A stretch of 64,000 nt of DNA from Antilocapra americana (Eukaryota; Chordata; Mammalia; Artiodactyla; Antilocapridae). The notes under the pieces are model-generated. The model searched no databases and was not told the DNA's origin. It saw nothing but the letters and a program-made list of their open reading frames with translations. Where the stretch lies: NCBI GenBank assembly GCA_007570785.1, contig ML660201.1:31185840-31249839 (forward strand), read 5' to 3'. Positions 11,090 to 22,265 of this stretch are shown one piece after another (positions within the stretch are counted from its first letter, which is position 1; every line of letters begins with the position of its first letter). Made by a program: the position numbers and the translations under genes.

Positions 11090-12230
11090 AGAGCATTAGT
11101 TGGTCCAGCAAGTTGCTAAGTAGAGATTTAAAGGAGCTTCTATTACATGTTTATATGTTTGCAGTAATTAAATAAGTTCAAACTGTAAATGATGTGAAGA
11201 CTTAGAAATTGTTGAGTTTCCTAAGTAATCCAGTAAATGCATGAAGCATGCCTTCATCTCTCCCTCCCCACCCCCAACAACCCTATGTATCCTAAACCAA
11301 CCGAGAATTTGGCATAGAAAGTACACAGGCACCAGAGTACAAGCCCAGTTGGAGACCCTAACGTGGACAGATAGCCAAAGGGGAATTCTGAATGCTTTCT
11401 TAGCATAAGAGGAATCTAGGGAGATGGAGAGAATGCAGCCACAGGAACAGAATAGCATCTAACTCATCCAGGTCTTCTAGCAAGGAAACACAGACCACAG
11501 ACATCAGACTATTCATCTTCACACTAACCAGATAATTCATTTCTCTTTTAATGGATGTGTTGAAGGGGTGAGAGCTTCAACCTTTCCAGTAGGGTCGCAT
11601 TTCTATCTTATTAGTTGAAAGAACTATTGAAAGATGGCAAAGTTGGTTCTCCCTCAATCATGGTTCAAAAAGCATCTTACCTGTAGGAGAACCATTCTTT
11701 TTCCTCTCTCTTTGAACAAGGCACAACTTTGTAGACCTCACTTCCTTCCAGCTCATAATGTTCCACATTTCTCAGAATAGGAGCTGGCTCAGATAATCTA
11801 TAGAGATCTCTTAAAATCTTAAGAACAGTCCAAATGACACATTGATGATTTAAAGGCAGCACAAAATATATGCACTTACGAAGACCTGACTGAGAGGTGT
11901 ATAATCTGTCTTCTGAATGATGAGACATTGCCTTTGGGGAAAGCTATTTGAATGGAAAAGGTGTGTTTCAGGGCACTATCTCAAGCTCTTCTGGGTACGG
12001 TGTCTTCCTTGGCCTCAAAAAGTAGCTCATTTGTAATTGGAAGTTGGATATTCTGTTTTCCCGTTTTCTCTGTTGGCTTGGGCTCCATGGTAGTTCTGAC
12101 CCAATTTTATTATTATTATTATTTATTTTTATCTTCTGTCAACTGTAATTATCATATTCAGAGATTTTCTTTTAAATGACTGAAGGATTTTTGATAGCCA
12201 CCTAATATGTTTCTGTCATTGGTTGTTTAT
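11090..12230. other. Intergenic stretch, no gene recognised
   Basis: Holds chance open frames of 96, 83 and 75 codons and a short (ATT)n run near 12109. I recognise no repeat family or conserved domain. Confidence 0.45.
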
Positions 12231-12234
12231 GATG

Positions 12235-12450
12235 AAGGGAGTAAGAAACTTACAGGATTTGGGATCAGAGACAGGAGTTGTAGTCTTAACTCAGGCTCTT
12301 GCTGGCCTGGTGACTGAAGGAAAATCAGAGATGCACCTGAGCCTTCACTGTTTTATCTGTAAAATCGTGATTCAAAAGGTATTAAGCTCTCAAGGCTCTT
12401 GTGAGGGTAATGTGTGTGAAATCACTCATAAAACTGGAAAGCATGTGCAA
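12235..12450 (+). mobile_element. MIR SINE (sense)
   Basis: Old tRNA-derived MIR layout: 'gatcagagacaggagttgta', a central 'cttcactgttttatctgtaa', and a 3' part with 'gtgaaatcactcataaaact'. Strongly diverged. Confidence 0.65.
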
Positions 12451-12515
12451 GTGATAGGATGTGTTATTGGTTCTTTTTATTATTTTTTAAGTTTTGGGGT
12501 CAGCATAAATTTTTT

Positions 12516-12645
12516 ATCTATTGTATTTTTTTCTATTGGAGTATAATTGCTTTACAGCATTGTGTTAGTTTCTGCTATACAACAACATGAATCAGCTGCA
12601 TGTATACACATATCTCCTCCTTCTTGAGTCTCCCTCCCACCCCCA
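12516..12645 (-). mobile_element. L1 3' end fragment, antisense
   Basis: Starts in T-rich sequence, then 'ttgctttacagcattgtgtt' and 'ctgctatacaacaacatgaa', continuing into 'gagtctccctcccaccccca'. This is antisense artiodactyl L1 3' sequence. Confidence 0.8.
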
Positions 12646-12649
12646 GGGC

Positions 12650-13369
12650 TGGGCTCACTGTCATCATCATGCAGTGGGTCTCTGAGACATCATAGTCTTC
12701 TTTGCTTTGAGAAATAAACATGCAGGAAAGGAGGTGCTTTTTTTCCCCCCCAAAGTTAGATGTGTGGTTGAAGAATAGGTGGGAGTCTTTTTGTCCTGAT
12801 TTAAACATCCAGATATGTTTGCCTGACTTACTCAGATGTGTTCCTAAGGGTCCCACCGCTAGAGGAATCTCTCCATCTCACTTCTATGAGCTTCAAGTGG
12901 TAAACCCAGGCCCTGAGGACCCTATTTGATCAGGAGCCTCTTTCTAAATCATAGTGGCTTCTGACAGTGTGACTTAATGTTACAGAAATGTTCAGAGTCA
13001 TAATATTCTGTCTCTTTTAAGTCTCAACTTCAGAACCTACCATTAAAAGGAAGGACATAAAAATGTGTTTATCCAAAAAGCTTTCTTTTTTCTGCTTATT
13101 AGATAACTGTAACAGACCAAAACAGGATTAAGAAAAGTGAACGCTGAAGTATAGCTAGTTTCTAGTGCAGATCTCTCAGAAATCATTTTCTGATCCATTA
13201 GAATTCTAATAAGTCTCCAGAGGTTGGGCTGAAAGGTGGACACTTCCTTAAAACAACTGTCTATATTCACACCATTGAACTCAGTTGGTTGCCTGGCAAT
13301 AGTGATTGCAGGAAAATCACCATAGCTACCCTTTCTTCCAATTTATTAAACACAGAATTCTATCCCCCA
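12650..13369. other. Intergenic stretch, nothing recognised
   Basis: Chance frames only; a minus-strand 75-codon frame near 13043-13270 has no recognisable domain. Confidence 0.45.
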
Positions 13370-13770
13370 ACCAAGAATTTGCTAATATGTGATTGAAGAG
13401 CCATAAAAATGTCTATTCTCTTTGACTCAGTAATTCTATTTTGGGTATGTGTCCTAAGGAAGCTACCGAAAACATGGAAAAGGCTATGTGACCCCAAATA
13501 TTCAGTCCTACTTGACTTATAATACCAAATGACTGGACAAAAAAACATCCATGTCCACCTTCAGAGAAGTGTAATGTCAGTTGTGATGTATGCCTGTAAT
13601 GGAACATTGTACAGCCAATGAACATTATATAAAGGATATCTTAAAAATAGAAATGCTTATCATATAATGTTGAGTAGACAAGTAGAATTTGTAGATGTTT
13701 TGTGTGGTACACTCTGATTATAACATAGGAGAAAATATATCAAAGAGAAAAATACTGTGAATAAATTCAC
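13370..13770 (+). mobile_element. Old L1 3' fragment (L1M type)
   Basis: 'tctattctctttgactcagt', 'gtgtcctaaggaagctacc', 'ggaacattgtacagccaatg' and 'cttatcatataatgttgagt' follow the order of the end of old L1 ORF2 and its 3' UTR. Heavily diverged. Confidence 0.65.
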
Positions 13771-14215
13771 CAGAATGCTATTATCATTCCTATGTTAGTG
13801 AGGCAAAATCAGAAGATTTTCAGGAAATACTTTTCTCTATTGAAGACGAGTATATAGATTTTAACAATAATTTATCTAAAGGTTTACATGTCTCAAACTT
13901 TCTTTTGTCCTGATTTCTCCATCTAGCGTATGATCTAGACCTATTCCAAATATGTGGAATTAAGTAGGTAATGAAGAAGAACCTCAGAACTACAAGGAAT
14001 CATTATAGAAGGCATCTGATACACCCTAAAAATAAGAGAAAGTTTCCCAAAGATATGAAAGAAAAAAGCATGAAGGTAAGTGGGACATGATATTAATAAA
14101 ATTATTTTATGGGCCTGGAATGAGGAAAACATGCTCTATTTGACATTTAGCTTTAAAGAAAGAAAACAGCTCTAAGAAAATGAATGCCTGGGATGGGCAT
14201 AACTGTCCAGCAATG
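13771..14215. other. Intergenic stretch, nothing recognised
   Basis: AT-rich, no repeat family or coding signal recognised. Confidence 0.45.
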
Positions 14216-14387
14216 CTATGAGCAGATTTCCTTGGGTTTCCAGAATACAAAATGCAGAAATGTATTGGAGTGGAAACTTCAGAGACCTAGGTTCTTGCCG
14301 TGACTCAGACAGCTCAGCACCCTTCTGCATATGCCTCCATCTCCCTGAACAGGATTCTAAAATAAGGACTCCAGTGTTGTTCCCAGA

Positions 14388-14475
14388 TCTTCAATTCATT
14401 CATTCATGCAACAGATTTTCATTGAGCACCCACTGCATTCCAAGCACTGCTCTAGGTGGATCAGTAAAACAAACC
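14388..14475 (-). mobile_element. L2 LINE 3' end fragment
   Basis: The run 'tcattcattcatgcaacaga' then 'gagcacccactgcattccaa' and 'cactgctctaggtgga' is the familiar reverse-complement L2 3' end. Confidence 0.65.
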
Positions 14476-14647
14476 AGAATGAAATGAAACACAATCAGAA
14501 TAGGACATGGTTCCTGATCCCCAAATAAGCATTTGAACCCCATTTTAGGGGTGGAGTAGGAGCAGGACAACAGTAGGAAGGCTTTGTTTTGAAGCTTCCT
14601 TTACCAATAGGAACATGAAATATACTTTAAAAAGATAACCATGCCCC

Positions 14648-14965
14648 TAAGACTCCCGTGATAGTTCAGTTGGTGAAGAATTCACCTGCAATGCAGGAAA
14701 CCCCAGTTTGATTCCTGGGTTGGGAAGGTTTGCTGGAGAAGGGATAGACTACCCACTCCAGTATTCTTGGGCTTCTCTTGTGGCTCAGCTAGTAAAGAAT
14801 CTGCCTGCAATGTGGGAGACCTGGGTTTGATCCCTGGGTTGGGAAGCTCTCCTGGAGGAAGGAAGGCTACCCACTCCAGTATTCTGGCCTGGAGCATTCC
14901 ATGGGCTATATATATAGTTCATGGGTCGCAAAGAGTCTTGACACGACTAAGAGACTTTCACTTTC
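14648..14965 (+). mobile_element. Bov-tA-type dimeric SINE
   Basis: Two tRNA-derived units in tandem: the first at 14648-14767, the second starting 'gggcttctcttgtggctcag' at 14768 and running to the BovA tail at 14965. A short TATATATA expansion (14908-14917) sits in the body. Confidence 0.85.
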
Positions 14966-15280
14966 ATAAGACAGTGAAAAGGAAGATTATCATTCTGTCT
15001 GTTAGTGCTGATTAGTTCAGTAAATTAAAAAGCAGTTACAGAATTTTGGTCACTGGCTAAGGGAATACATGTTCTAAGGATTCAAGTGAGATAATCAACA
15101 TGAAAAAATGGTATGAAGACCTAGTTGAGAGATAAATATCCTGTAACTTGAATTTACACACTTTAGTAGGTCTTAGTTCTATCCCTTTCCTGTTACCATT
15201 ATTTTCATATTCATTTCCCAAATGGAAAAAAGTATCATTCTAACATTCCACATTCCCTTCTCATAAGAGGGAGTGAAAAA

Positions 15281-15325
15281 AAAATTTTTTTAAAGAGAGA
15301 GCAAGAGAGAGAGAGAAGAATGTTC
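15281..15325. repeat. Low-complexity A/T and GA-rich run
   Basis: An A run, a T run and a (GA)n-like stretch in succession. No other signal. Confidence 0.8.
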
Positions 15326-15559
15326 ACAGTCTGGCCAGTACTTCCTACTAGGTGCCAAAACCCAAACCTTTATTTAATGTTGACTTAAGACTAGACCAAG
15401 ACACCCACTAGTCAAATACCATAATGTAAACTTTGCCAGTGACAGGCTCAGTGCTTAAAGTCAGTACGTAAGTTTTAAAATTTTAACATAGTTTCCTTTT
15501 CTCCATTTATTAACTGTGTCCTTCTATATTCCAAGACCTTCTCTTAAAAAAAAAAAACA

Positions 15560-15720
15560 GCTAACACAAACCAGACATTTGCTGCATGCCAGGAACTTTG
15601 CAAGTTCTTTACATACATTATATGATTTTTAATCTTCACCAAAATGCTACAAGATAGACACTGCAAACAGATGAGAAATTAAGAAGTGGCTTAAGGTAGC
15701 AAAATAGTAGTAACAGGGAA
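15560..15720 (-). mobile_element. MIR-like SINE fragment
   Basis: 'tgctgcatgccaggaacttt', 'ttctttacatacattatatg' and 'acagatgagaaattaagaag' are in MIR order, reverse complement. Diverged. Confidence 0.55.
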
Positions 15721-15799
15721 CATATACACTAAGGTAGCCATGAATATAATTTCAAAGTTGTATCACTTATAAGTATAGCATTTCACTTGCTATACAACA

Positions 15800-16200
15800 C
15801 CTGAAATTATAACAGTCACCGTGTAGTGGATGGGATGCTACATTGCCGAGATCCCCACTTGAGGATCTAATTCAGCTGCTTACTGGAAGAGAAATAATCT
15901 GACTGGCCTCAGGTCAGTGTCTGTCTGGAGAACGCCTCATCTGAAAAGAGCTGCCCTGCTCAAGACCATAACCCCTTCTCTCCAAGAACTGGTTACAACA
16001 AGGGGATGAAAATCCTAATACTGGATACCCTGGAAGAGCCATCTCAGCCTCAGAGCATCCTCAAGGGTTGACTGGGGCCCTCTTATAACTGTATCTTTCC
16101 CTTCTGTAGGTATTGATCTCAACAGTATTCCTTAATAAATCTCCCAAATGCTCACCTCTACACAGAGTCTGCCTCCCAGGAACCCAACCCAACCCAAAAT
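15800..16200 (+). mobile_element. Probable LTR remnant (ERVL-like)
   Basis: An AATAAA near 16135 followed by 'cacagagtctgcctcccagg' and 'aacccaacccaa' resembles the 3' end of ERVL-group LTRs. The 5' limit is uncertain. Confidence 0.45.
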
Positions 16201-16205
16201 GTGCC

Positions 16206-16508
16206 AAGTGAAAGTCACTCAGTCATGTCCAATTCTGTGACCACGTGGACTATACAGTCCGTGGAATTCTCCAGATGAGAATACTGGAGTCAGTAGCCTT
16301 TCCCTTCTCCAGGGTTCTTCCCAACCCAGGGATTGAACCTAGGTCTCCTGCATTGCAGATAGATTCTTAACCAGCTGAGTCACCAGGGAAGCCCAAAAAT
16401 ACAGGAGTGGGTAGCCTTGCCCTTCTCCAGCAGATCTTCTTGAAATTGAACCGGGGTCTCCTGCATTGCAGGCAGATTCTTTACCAACTGAGCTATGAGG
16501 GAAGACCA
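16206..16508 (-). mobile_element. Bov-tA-type dimeric SINE
   Basis: Minus-strand BovA body, then two tRNA-derived units separated at about 16395 ('caccagggaagcccaaaaat'). The second unit ends near 'gagctatgagggaagacc'. Confidence 0.9.
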
Positions 16509-16724
16509 AGAATTATAATTTCAAGGTTTGGTCAGCCAAGCAATTATATTCTTGTGTGAATGAATGAATGAACTGACTGCCAGGAAGTTCCTTTTAGCCA
16601 ATAGATAACAGTGTCCTCCATCCTCTGTTTGGGTCAGTCTTAGATTATCTGAGGGCTTCAGGAACATAATCCTTGCATATAACATATTCAGGGCCACTAA
16701 GTGCCCTCCATGTGCAATCTCATT

Positions 16725-16905
16725 TTATTCTTATAACAACCTTCTGAAGCAGAAACTATTTTATTCCCATTTTGAATGTGAAGAAGCTGAGGATTAGAGT
16801 GGTTAATATCCTGTCAAAAGTAAGTAAGTGAGACGCAAAGCTAGGATTTGAATCCATGCCTTTCTGACTCTAGAACCTGTGTTCTAAAGCTGACATTCTA
16901 TTGTA
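16725..16905 (-). mobile_element. MIR SINE (antisense)
   Basis: 'atctcattttattcttataa', 'gtgaagaagctgaggattag' and 'gctaggatttgaatccatgc' give the full reverse MIR order. Confidence 0.8.
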
Positions 16906-17442
16906 TCTCACTGACTACTGTATTTTGGTTTCCTCCACAGTTCCTTATGCATAAAAATAAGTTAATGCTTTTTTACTCGATTGTTGATTTTACGGTGCCT
17001 AAAAGAGGCCTTTGTAATAGCTAAGCATTTGAAAATGACCTTAAAGCTCACTTGAATTTTGCAGAGAATACTCTGTTGCTCTGCCTTACAGGGATTTAAC
17101 CTGCCACCAATAAGCCGAGGAACCCTAATTCCTTATTTGTATCTGAGGCCACAGGCTAGCACCCAACATATAGTACCACTAAGGTACATTTTCTGGTTGA
17201 ATGACTGAATAAATTAATAAATAATAAAAACTTCATTTCAAAATTTTACCAGAAAGGGGAAGAATACTCTTTTATATTTTACAGAGGATTATTTTATGTG
17301 TAGATTTGCCAATCAGTATTTTAATAAATCGACTTTATGTGTCACCAGAAGAAAAATTACTAGGCACACAGAAAACTGATGTTCATTTTCAAACTGAGAT
17401 GAATAGTAAGTGTCAATTAATATTATACTGTATAGAATTATA

Positions 17443-17648
17443 AGAGTTAGTTGCTCAGTTGTGTCTGACTCTTTGTGACCCCATGTACTGTAACCTGCCA
17501 GGCTTCTCTATCCATGGAATTCTTCAGGCAAGAATACTAGAGTGGATAGCCATTCCTTTCTCTAGGGTATCTTCCTGACCCAGGGATTGAAGCCAGGTCT
17601 CTTGCATTGCAGACAGATTCTTTATCATCTGGGCCACCAGAGAAGCCC
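17443..17648 (-). mobile_element. Bov-tA SINE
   Basis: Complete minus-strand copy from 'agttgctcagttgtgtctga' to 'gggccaccagagaagccc'. Flanks ATAGAATTATA (17432-17442) and ATAGAATCATA (17649-17659) form a one-mismatch target-site duplication. Confidence 0.92.
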
Positions 17649-17884
17649 ATAGAATCATAGGTTTTAATCAATTCAGTACATAACTGAAGATAATATGAAG
17701 ATCCAAACTTTGTAACAAGGAGATTCTATTGTAAAATTATGAGGACACACATACAAATCTTTAATACAAATGACACGTTAAGTGATAGAGAGCAGACAAA
17801 CAAAAGACTGTGAGGGAGCCGTGAGAAGGATACTGATTTGGTAAGGAACAGAGAAAGCATTCATTTTGTAGACTACCTGAAACA

Positions 17885-18120
17885 CACTTCTGAACAGTTG
17901 TTTCCTCCCTCAAGAGCTTCAAGAGCACCTTATTGCATACAAATACAGCCTAACCCTGTGGCATGGCCTTTAAGACCCTAGTTTCCTGGGCCACAGTTCT
18001 CTAAGTCTAGGGTAATCAACTCATCCTGGTTTTCCCAGGACTTACTCAGTTTTAGTATTTAAAGTCCTGCTTCCTTGGAGAACACATCATTCCAGACAAA
18101 CTAGGACAGGTAGTCTCCCA
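17885..18120. mobile_element. Old repeat pair (L2-like, then a palindromic mammalian repeat)
   Basis: 17885-17995 resembles reverse L2 ('gtggcatggcctttaagacc'). 18003-18120 ('agggtaatcaactcatcctg', 'aaactaggacaggtagtctc') resembles an old mammalian repeat with inverted ends. Names uncertain. Confidence 0.4.
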
Positions 18121-18334
18121 AACTACACACTTTAATGTTTGATGAGGCCAAAGTGAGCCACTCTCGGATTCCTTCAGATGTTCTCTGCTTTTTCACTTCT
18201 GAGTTTTTCTCATCCCCCTTCCTCAAACTTATACTGAATCCACCTCATAATTCGAGAACCATATTCAGTATTCCCATCACAAAGTTTTAATGATGATATT
18301 ACCTATGTTAATACCATTACTAATAATAAGTAAC

Positions 18335-18515
18335 ATTTCTGTAGCACTTTAGGTGGATCTTTATATTAATTTTCACTCCCAATCATATGGCTTCCTCAAT
18401 TATCTCTGTTTTACAGAAGCATAAAGTGAGATTCAGAGACAGCATTAGGATTCATCCCAAGTGATCAGTTAACAAGTGGCAAAGCTGAACTTTAACTTCA
18501 GATGTAAAACAAAAC
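18335..18515 (-). mobile_element. MIR SINE (antisense)
   Basis: Shows 'ttttacagaagcataaagtg', 'attcagagacagcattagga' and 'acaagtggcaaagctgaact' in reverse MIR order. Confidence 0.7.
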
Positions 18516-18879
18516 TCTATTCTTCTAATCACAATGGTACACATTGCCTCCCTTCTCAGATTCTTCCCGGGTGAAATTAACACCATCTCTAAAGTAAATG
18601 CTTCATTGGTCACTTAATACTACATTGCACTAAGAGCAATGTACCCTTGACTTGTTCCTGCTCCCACGCTAGGAGCTCCTTGATACCTGAAGCTCAGAAG
18701 CTAAGTCCAATTCACTTATTAATCCCGAAGAGTATGAAAGAGACATAAGAAATATATTTTACATGTCAGAATGGATATGTGGACAAATGGAACAGACGTT
18801 AAAACTGAGCCTTAAAGAAAAAGTAGGTTTTAGATGGAGAGCATATGCCAAGCAAAGTAAATACTAATTATTAGCAAGG

Positions 18880-19045
18880 ATGTCTGGTGAATTCTTACTC
18901 TGCATGAGATGCTACAGCATCCCATTGTCATAAGTTACCTATGAAGAGAAGTCCTATTGCTATCTTTGTTCTTCATGTGGAGAAACTGAGGCTCAGAAAA
19001 ATGAAACCGGTTGCCCAAAGTTACATAGCTGGTAAATGGCAGAGG
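18880..19045 (-). mobile_element. MIR SINE (antisense), cut by a SINE
   Basis: 'gtggagaaactgaggctcag' and 'agttacatagctggtaaatg' are the clearest MIR core words. The element stops where the Bov-tA at 19058 begins, so the SINE probably landed in it. Confidence 0.75.
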
Positions 19046-19057
19046 TAGACTTCAGAA

Positions 19058-19280
19058 GGGGCTTCCCAGGAGACGCTAGAGGTAAAGAACCCACCTGCCA
19101 ATGCAAGAAGCATTAGAGACTTGGGTTGGATTCCTGGGTGGTTAAGATTCCCTGAAAGAGGAAATGGCAACCCACTCCAGTATTCTTGCCTGGAGATTCC
19201 CATGCACAGAGGAGCCTGGTGGGCTACAGTCCATGGGGATCGCAAAGAGTTGGACACTACTGAAGCGACTTAGCACGCAG
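19058..19280 (+). mobile_element. Bov-tA SINE
   Basis: Sense copy starting 'gggcttcccaggagacgcta', with the BovA body to 'gaagcgacttagcacgcagg'. Moderately diverged. Confidence 0.9.
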
Positions 19281-19514
19281 GCACGCACACAGTCTTAAGA
19301 ATCAACTGTATGTGATCCTATAGCAAGAGCTGTGAATTCTCAAGAGACAAGAGACATTACAGACGGACATTGCATTCCAGCAAAAGCCTCAATGCAGCTG
19401 GTTTAGATGGAGCAAAGAGGACATGGAGAGAATGTTAATAACAATAACAGTGATAATGATGATTGTTCTTTATCAACCCCCTCCCATTTCCCGTCGCATT
19501 TGATGGTGGGCAGA

Positions 19515-19665
19515 TCCACAGCTCACGTTTATTGAGTATGGTACTGACAAAGCACCAAACAAAGCACTTTGGACGGATCACCTGTTTCGCTCCTCACAAC
19601 AACCCTTTAAACAAGTACTGTTATTAGCCTCACGGTTTTGAAATAAAATGAGGCTTAGGTGGCTT
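19515..19665 (-). mobile_element. MIR SINE (antisense) upstream of the CpG island
   Basis: 'acgtttattgagtatggtac', 'tcctcacaacaaccctttaa' and 'tgaggcttaggtggcttagg' fit reverse MIR. It abuts the CpG island and may be part of its flanking regulatory DNA. Confidence 0.6.
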
Positions 19666-19689
19666 AGGTGACAGCTGGAGCTTGACGCC

Positions 19690-20260
19690 TAGAGAAACAC
19701 CTTGCAGGTCTGCAATCGCCACCACCACGAGGTCCGCGAGCAGCTCCCGGCAGGCACCGCGCCTGCGCGCGTCGCCCACGCAGGCTTCGGGAAGCAGGGC
19801 GGCTGAAGGGCCCTCCGGCCCCGCGTCTCAGAGAGCGGCCGCCCCTCAGCTCCTCCTCCGGAGACCCCGCGTTTGTAAGTAATTCATCTTTTGGGGCGGG
19901 GGTCGGGGTGGAGGGTCCCCAACCGCCGTCTGGGGCCTATTTCTCTTACTGGTGCGGCGCGGTCTGGTGACTGGTGATAGGCTAGACCGAGGGAAAGGGC
20001 TCTCCAGCCTGGTCCCTTCAGTTTGGGCCTAGTGACGCCAGTCAGATAAGATGCAGTGGAAGCGTCGAAGGGTTGTATTTGGCTCACACGGTTTCCCGTT
20101 GATGAGCTGGCCGCGGGTTGGAATCAGGTCAGTCTAAACAGCTCCTCTGTGAGACCGAGGAGAAGGTGCGGGTGAGAGCGGCGCAGGCCTGAGCGCGGCT
20201 CGGAGCGGCCGCCTCCCCGACGCTCTCCTGCCACCTAGCGCCGCTCGCCGAGAAAGGTCG
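19690..20260 (+). promoter_or_regulatory. CpG island, probable promoter
   Basis: A sharp switch from AT-rich, CpG-poor DNA to GC-rich, CpG-dense DNA, unique in the window. It contains an NRF1-like site GCGCCTGCGCGC (19759-19770), a GC box GGGGCGGGGG (19893-19902) and several NotI/EagI-like 'cggccg' words. No TATA box is apparent, as usual for such promoters. The strand is inferred from a plus-strand splice donor at 19875; a bidirectional promoter is possible. The 66-codon plus and 67-codon minus frames in it are not supported as genes. The gene cannot be named from this. Confidence 0.7.
19760..19874 (+). other. Candidate first exon ending at a GTAAGT donor
   Basis: 'gcgtttgtaagtaatt' holds a near-consensus splice donor at 19875-19880 in the right position for exon 1 of a gene driven by the CpG island. 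The transcription start is not visible, so the left end is arbitrary. No matching acceptor could be chosen with confidence. Confidence 0.35.
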
Positions 20261-20592
20261 CGCTTGTTTTGATGTTAACATTTTCCCTTCGGTTGGCTGG
20301 GAATCTGGTTGTGTTTTGCAAGGCGTATGTATTCTTCGTGTTGTATGAAACGTTGGTCAACTTCTGGGTGCTTTTCCTTTTTTTATTTTCTTTTAATTTG
20401 ACAACTTCTTAATGTTTTGGAAAATGAGGTTTGATACTCCAATGCGTCGAGAAATAAAAGTAAATCGAGGTGGATTTCAGATATTTGTTTGTATGGATAT
20501 GAACTTCTTGGCTCAGTTTCAGAGTCGGCCCTGAGACAATACAATGCAGGCCCCTTTAGTAGAATTTCACCCGTGGTCCCTCGTCTGGCTTC

Positions 20593-20692
20593 GCAGTTGA
20601 GTTCAGTCGCTCAGTCGTGTCCGACTGTTGGCGACCCGATGAACCGCAGCAGCCAGGCCTCCCCGTCCATCACCAACTCCCGGAGTCCTCCG
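20593..20692 (-). mobile_element. BovB 3' end fragment in the island shore
   Basis: Reverse BovB terminus: 'gagttcagtcgctcagtcgt' through 'ccatcaccaactcccggagt'. Several CpG dinucleotides remain, unlike most copies in the window, which suggests low germline methylation next to the island or a young copy. Confidence 0.85.
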
Positions 20693-20715
20693 CTTTTCAG
20701 AAATCGGTCCTTTTA

Positions 20716-20726
20716 TACGGTAAGTT
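20716..20726 (+). promoter_or_regulatory. Candidate splice donor (ACG|GTAAGT)
   Basis: GT at 20720-20721 within 'atacggtaagtta', 28 bases past the BovB fragment. It could end a longer first exon or an alternative exon that includes BovB sequence. Confidence 0.3.
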
Positions 20727-20829
20727 ATCTGGTTTGACAAAAATGAAGTTGGAAAGCTCCAGAGCAATCTTTGAACTTTGGCCTTCAGTCTTAAACATTT
20801 TGAGGAGAAAGATGATGCTCTGTACTTGA

Positions 20830-21725
20830 GAACTTTCTTGGGAGACACATGGAGAATATAGCCATGGTTCCTGAGTAAAGATACAGAAAAGCTCTTAACT
20901 TACTCGTTTTTATTTTCCTCGCGTATCCGCTAGCCTTTGATTATTGTGTTATTCAAGTGTTTGGAGGCTTGTTTCCTTGACTTCTAAACTTTACAGAAGA
21001 AAGCATTTATTTCTATGATTACTCTTACTTATTTATGTTTATTTAGGAAGCATGCCTATAAAGTTACAAATGTGTTTGAAATTAAATAGCAAAAGCAATA
21101 TATAAATCCTTATATATATATATATCCATTTTTCAAAGTTATTTTAAATTGGTTTGATTAACTTACTATTACAATGATCTATTTTATGCACAAGCTTAAA
21201 TTTATAGTAGCTTTAAAGGTAAATTATATTTTAAATTTTCACTTCATTTTCCTGTGTTGACAATAAGTTCATTGAAATATACTAGTGCTTTTTCTGGGGA
21301 GTCTGATTGAAGCAGAAAACCTAATAGGCTATTGATCTTCCAATGTTAACAAATGTCTCTTCTTACAAGTGGAAACAATTTTATTAAACAATCTGTTGAA
21401 GCCTATGGTTATCTGTAATGTGGTTAGGGAAAGAAAAGCTTCCTAAATTACTAAAATTTGATATTGAGGAAAAATAAGAAGTCTTATACAAACGACTCCA
21501 AAAAATGAATCTAAAAATGACAGCCTTTATGGATTTTAATAGGGCCAACAGCAGTTACAGTTTTAAGAAATCAGGCAGATAATGCTGAGTACTACACAAG
21601 AGACTATAGCTTTAAATGATAATCTGTGTTGGGAGAATCTCATCCTATAATTTCTCTTCCTGTGTATAATTGTGCTTTTTAATAGGTGAATATTGTATTT
21701 ATAAAAACAGTAATTTTTGACTTGT
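20830..21725. other. AT-rich unique stretch, probable intron
   Basis: No repeat or coding signal recognised except a short (TA)n near 21113. Low density of young repeats downstream of the CpG island fits a 5' intron. Confidence 0.4.
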
Positions 21726-21746
21726 AAGTACATTGATGATGTACTT

Positions 21747-21933
21747 ACTGATGCTGGGAAAGCTTGAGGGCAGGAGAAGAAGGGGACGACAGAGGATGAA
21801 CTGGTTGAATGGCATCACCGACTCAATGGACATGGGTTGGGTGGACTCTGGGAGTTGGTGATGGACAGGAAGGCCTGGCATGCTGCGGTTCATGGGGTTG
21901 CAAGGAGTCAGACACGACTGAGTGACTGAACTG
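21747..21933 (+). mobile_element. BovB 3' end, 5'-truncated
   Basis: Runs from 'tgatgctgggaaagcttgag' to the terminus 'gactgagtgactgaactg'. Flanks AAGTACATTGATGAT (21726-21740) and AAGTACATTGAAGAT (21934-21948) form a 15-bp duplication with one mismatch. Confidence 0.92.
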
Positions 21934-22149
21934 AAGTACATTGAAGATTAATTGTTTTATAGAACCATTTGATACATTTGTGTTAAAAGACCAAAATATA
22001 TATGCATTTATTTGGAGTTTGGTTTTTTCTTACAAAGAATGTGTTCACTTGTCTGCTGCATCAGATTATTGAGTCCACTGACTCAGTTCAGCTTGTTCCC
22101 CAAATAAATGACGATGATAGTAGCAAGAGAGGTTTACTAGAAGGCTGGC

Positions 22150-22265
22150 GCTCTGCCTCAGTATCTGTGTGTATTATCTCATTTAATTTCCACTGAATCC
22201 CATGAGGTGGTATTGTTATTCTCTACTTGACAGATGCAGATTGAGCCTTTAACTTAAGTACTTGC
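22150..22265 (-). mobile_element. MIR SINE fragment
   Basis: 'attatctcatttaatttcca' and 'catgaggtggtattgttatt' fit reverse MIR. Confidence 0.6.

Noticed and set aside
12109..12135. TATA-like or AT-rich element as a promoter
   Set aside because: It is a simple (ATT)n run with no initiator, CpG content or downstream exon.
16206..16508. Regularly repeated units resembling a small array
   Set aside because: The repetition comes from the dimeric SINE structure; there are no equal-length unique spacers, so not a CRISPR-like array.
19682..20087. Frames of 66 and 67 codons on opposite strands in the CpG island
   Set aside because: GC-rich DNA has few stops; there is no Kozak context or homology, and both are low-complexity (Ala/Arg/Ser/Pro rich).
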